From Alphaproteobacteria bacterium (GTDB taxonomy: Bacteria > Pseudomonadota > Alphaproteobacteria > Sphingomonadales > Sphingomonadaceae): a stretch of DNA of 6,957 nucleotides. The notes beneath the pieces were generated by a model. It searched no databases. It was not told the origin of the DNA and was given only the letters and a program-made list of their open reading frames with translations. The stretch is from NCBI GenBank assembly GCA_005882415.1, contig VBAE01000159.1, positions 1-6,957 on the forward strand, given 5' to 3'. Shown here piece by piece: positions 6,826-6,957 of this stretch. The position numbers were made by a program, and so were the translations under genes. How positions within the stretch are numbered: the stretch's first letter is position 1; the number at the start of each line of letters is the position of its first letter.

Positions 6826-6957
6826 ACCGTTGCAAAATCGCTCGGATGCTGATTCCTTGTGGGTAGAGCAGGAGTTGGCGGATGGCGGTTCGATCGACGG
6901 GTCAGTTCAGTTTTGTGGATGCGCTCGCGCCGCATGTGGCAGGCGGCGGCGGCCGGC
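6822..6957 (+). mobile_element. Left end of a putative insertion sequence (IS5-like), cut by the window edge
   Basis: GGGACCGTTGCAAAATC at about 6823-6839 has the look of a terminal inverted repeat of IS5-group elements, many of which have ends containing TTGCAAAA. About 45 bases later an open frame with a good Shine-Dalgarno begins and runs off the window. The exact left boundary, target duplication and right end cannot be seen. The group assignment rests on memory of such ends and is tentative. Confidence 0.45.
6882..6957 (+). CDS. Putative transposase, N-terminal 25 codons only
   Basis: The frame starts MAVRSTGQFSFVDALAPHV and continues AGGGGR to the window edge with no stop. AGGAG at 6870-6874 lies 7 bases before ATG 6882, a well-placed ribosome binding site. 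The short polar start followed by FSFVDAL resembles the N-termini of some IS5-family transposases. The inverted-repeat-like sequence about 45 bases upstream supports that reading. No catalytic DDE residues fall within the visible part, so the assignment is provisional. If it is not a transposase, it is an unrecognised gene. Confidence 0.45.
   Translation, partial: MAVRSTGQFSFVDALAPHVAGGGGR

Overview
This is a GC-rich bacterial window of ordinary chromosomal metabolism, most likely from an alphaproteobacterium and plausibly a sphingomonad. The inference rests on the general character of the encoded proteins, the type of intergenic palindromes and the start-site context. No rRNA or other taxonomic marker is present. 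I do not see an undescribed multi-gene system. The interesting points are two damaged genes, an elaborate palindromic repeat, and the edge of an insertion sequence.

Layout. Positions 1-1117 (+) hold the rest of a glutathione reductase gene (gor). It enters from the left edge just after the redox-active cysteines and is broken near 474 by a frameshift combined with loss of about 25-28 codons. Positions 1122-1214 are a palindromic repeat that can fold into a four-way junction. Positions 1244-2536 (+) encode a complete homogentisate 1,2-dioxygenase (hmgA). Abutting it tail to tail is a 98-residue putative secreted protein (2537-2833, -) with its own good promoter and ribosome binding site. A divergent 92-bp spacer leads to a complete 531-residue PYROXD2/phytoene-desaturase-like FAD oxidoreductase (2926-4521, +). 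Its end overlaps by 17 bp the end of a convergent MFS transporter (4505-5584, -). Comparing the two halves of that transporter suggests it has lost about 29 residues in frame. A 73-bp divergent spacer with a perfect 10-bp palindrome separates it from a complete class III alcohol dehydrogenase / S-(hydroxymethyl)glutathione dehydrogenase (5658-6770, +). The last part of the window (from about 6822) looks like the left end of an insertion sequence with the first 25 codons of its transposase. It appears to have landed in the palindrome that follows the dehydrogenase gene.

How the genes work together. There is a loose glutathione theme. Gor would regenerate GSH, and FrmA oxidises the GSH-formaldehyde adduct. 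HmgA makes maleylacetoacetate, whose usual next enzyme in bacteria is GSH-dependent. The genes do not form an operon: strands alternate, and the partner genes one would expect (hppD, maiA, fahA, frmB) are not in the window. The neighbourhood looks like independent housekeeping and catabolic units separated by repeats, some of them eroded.
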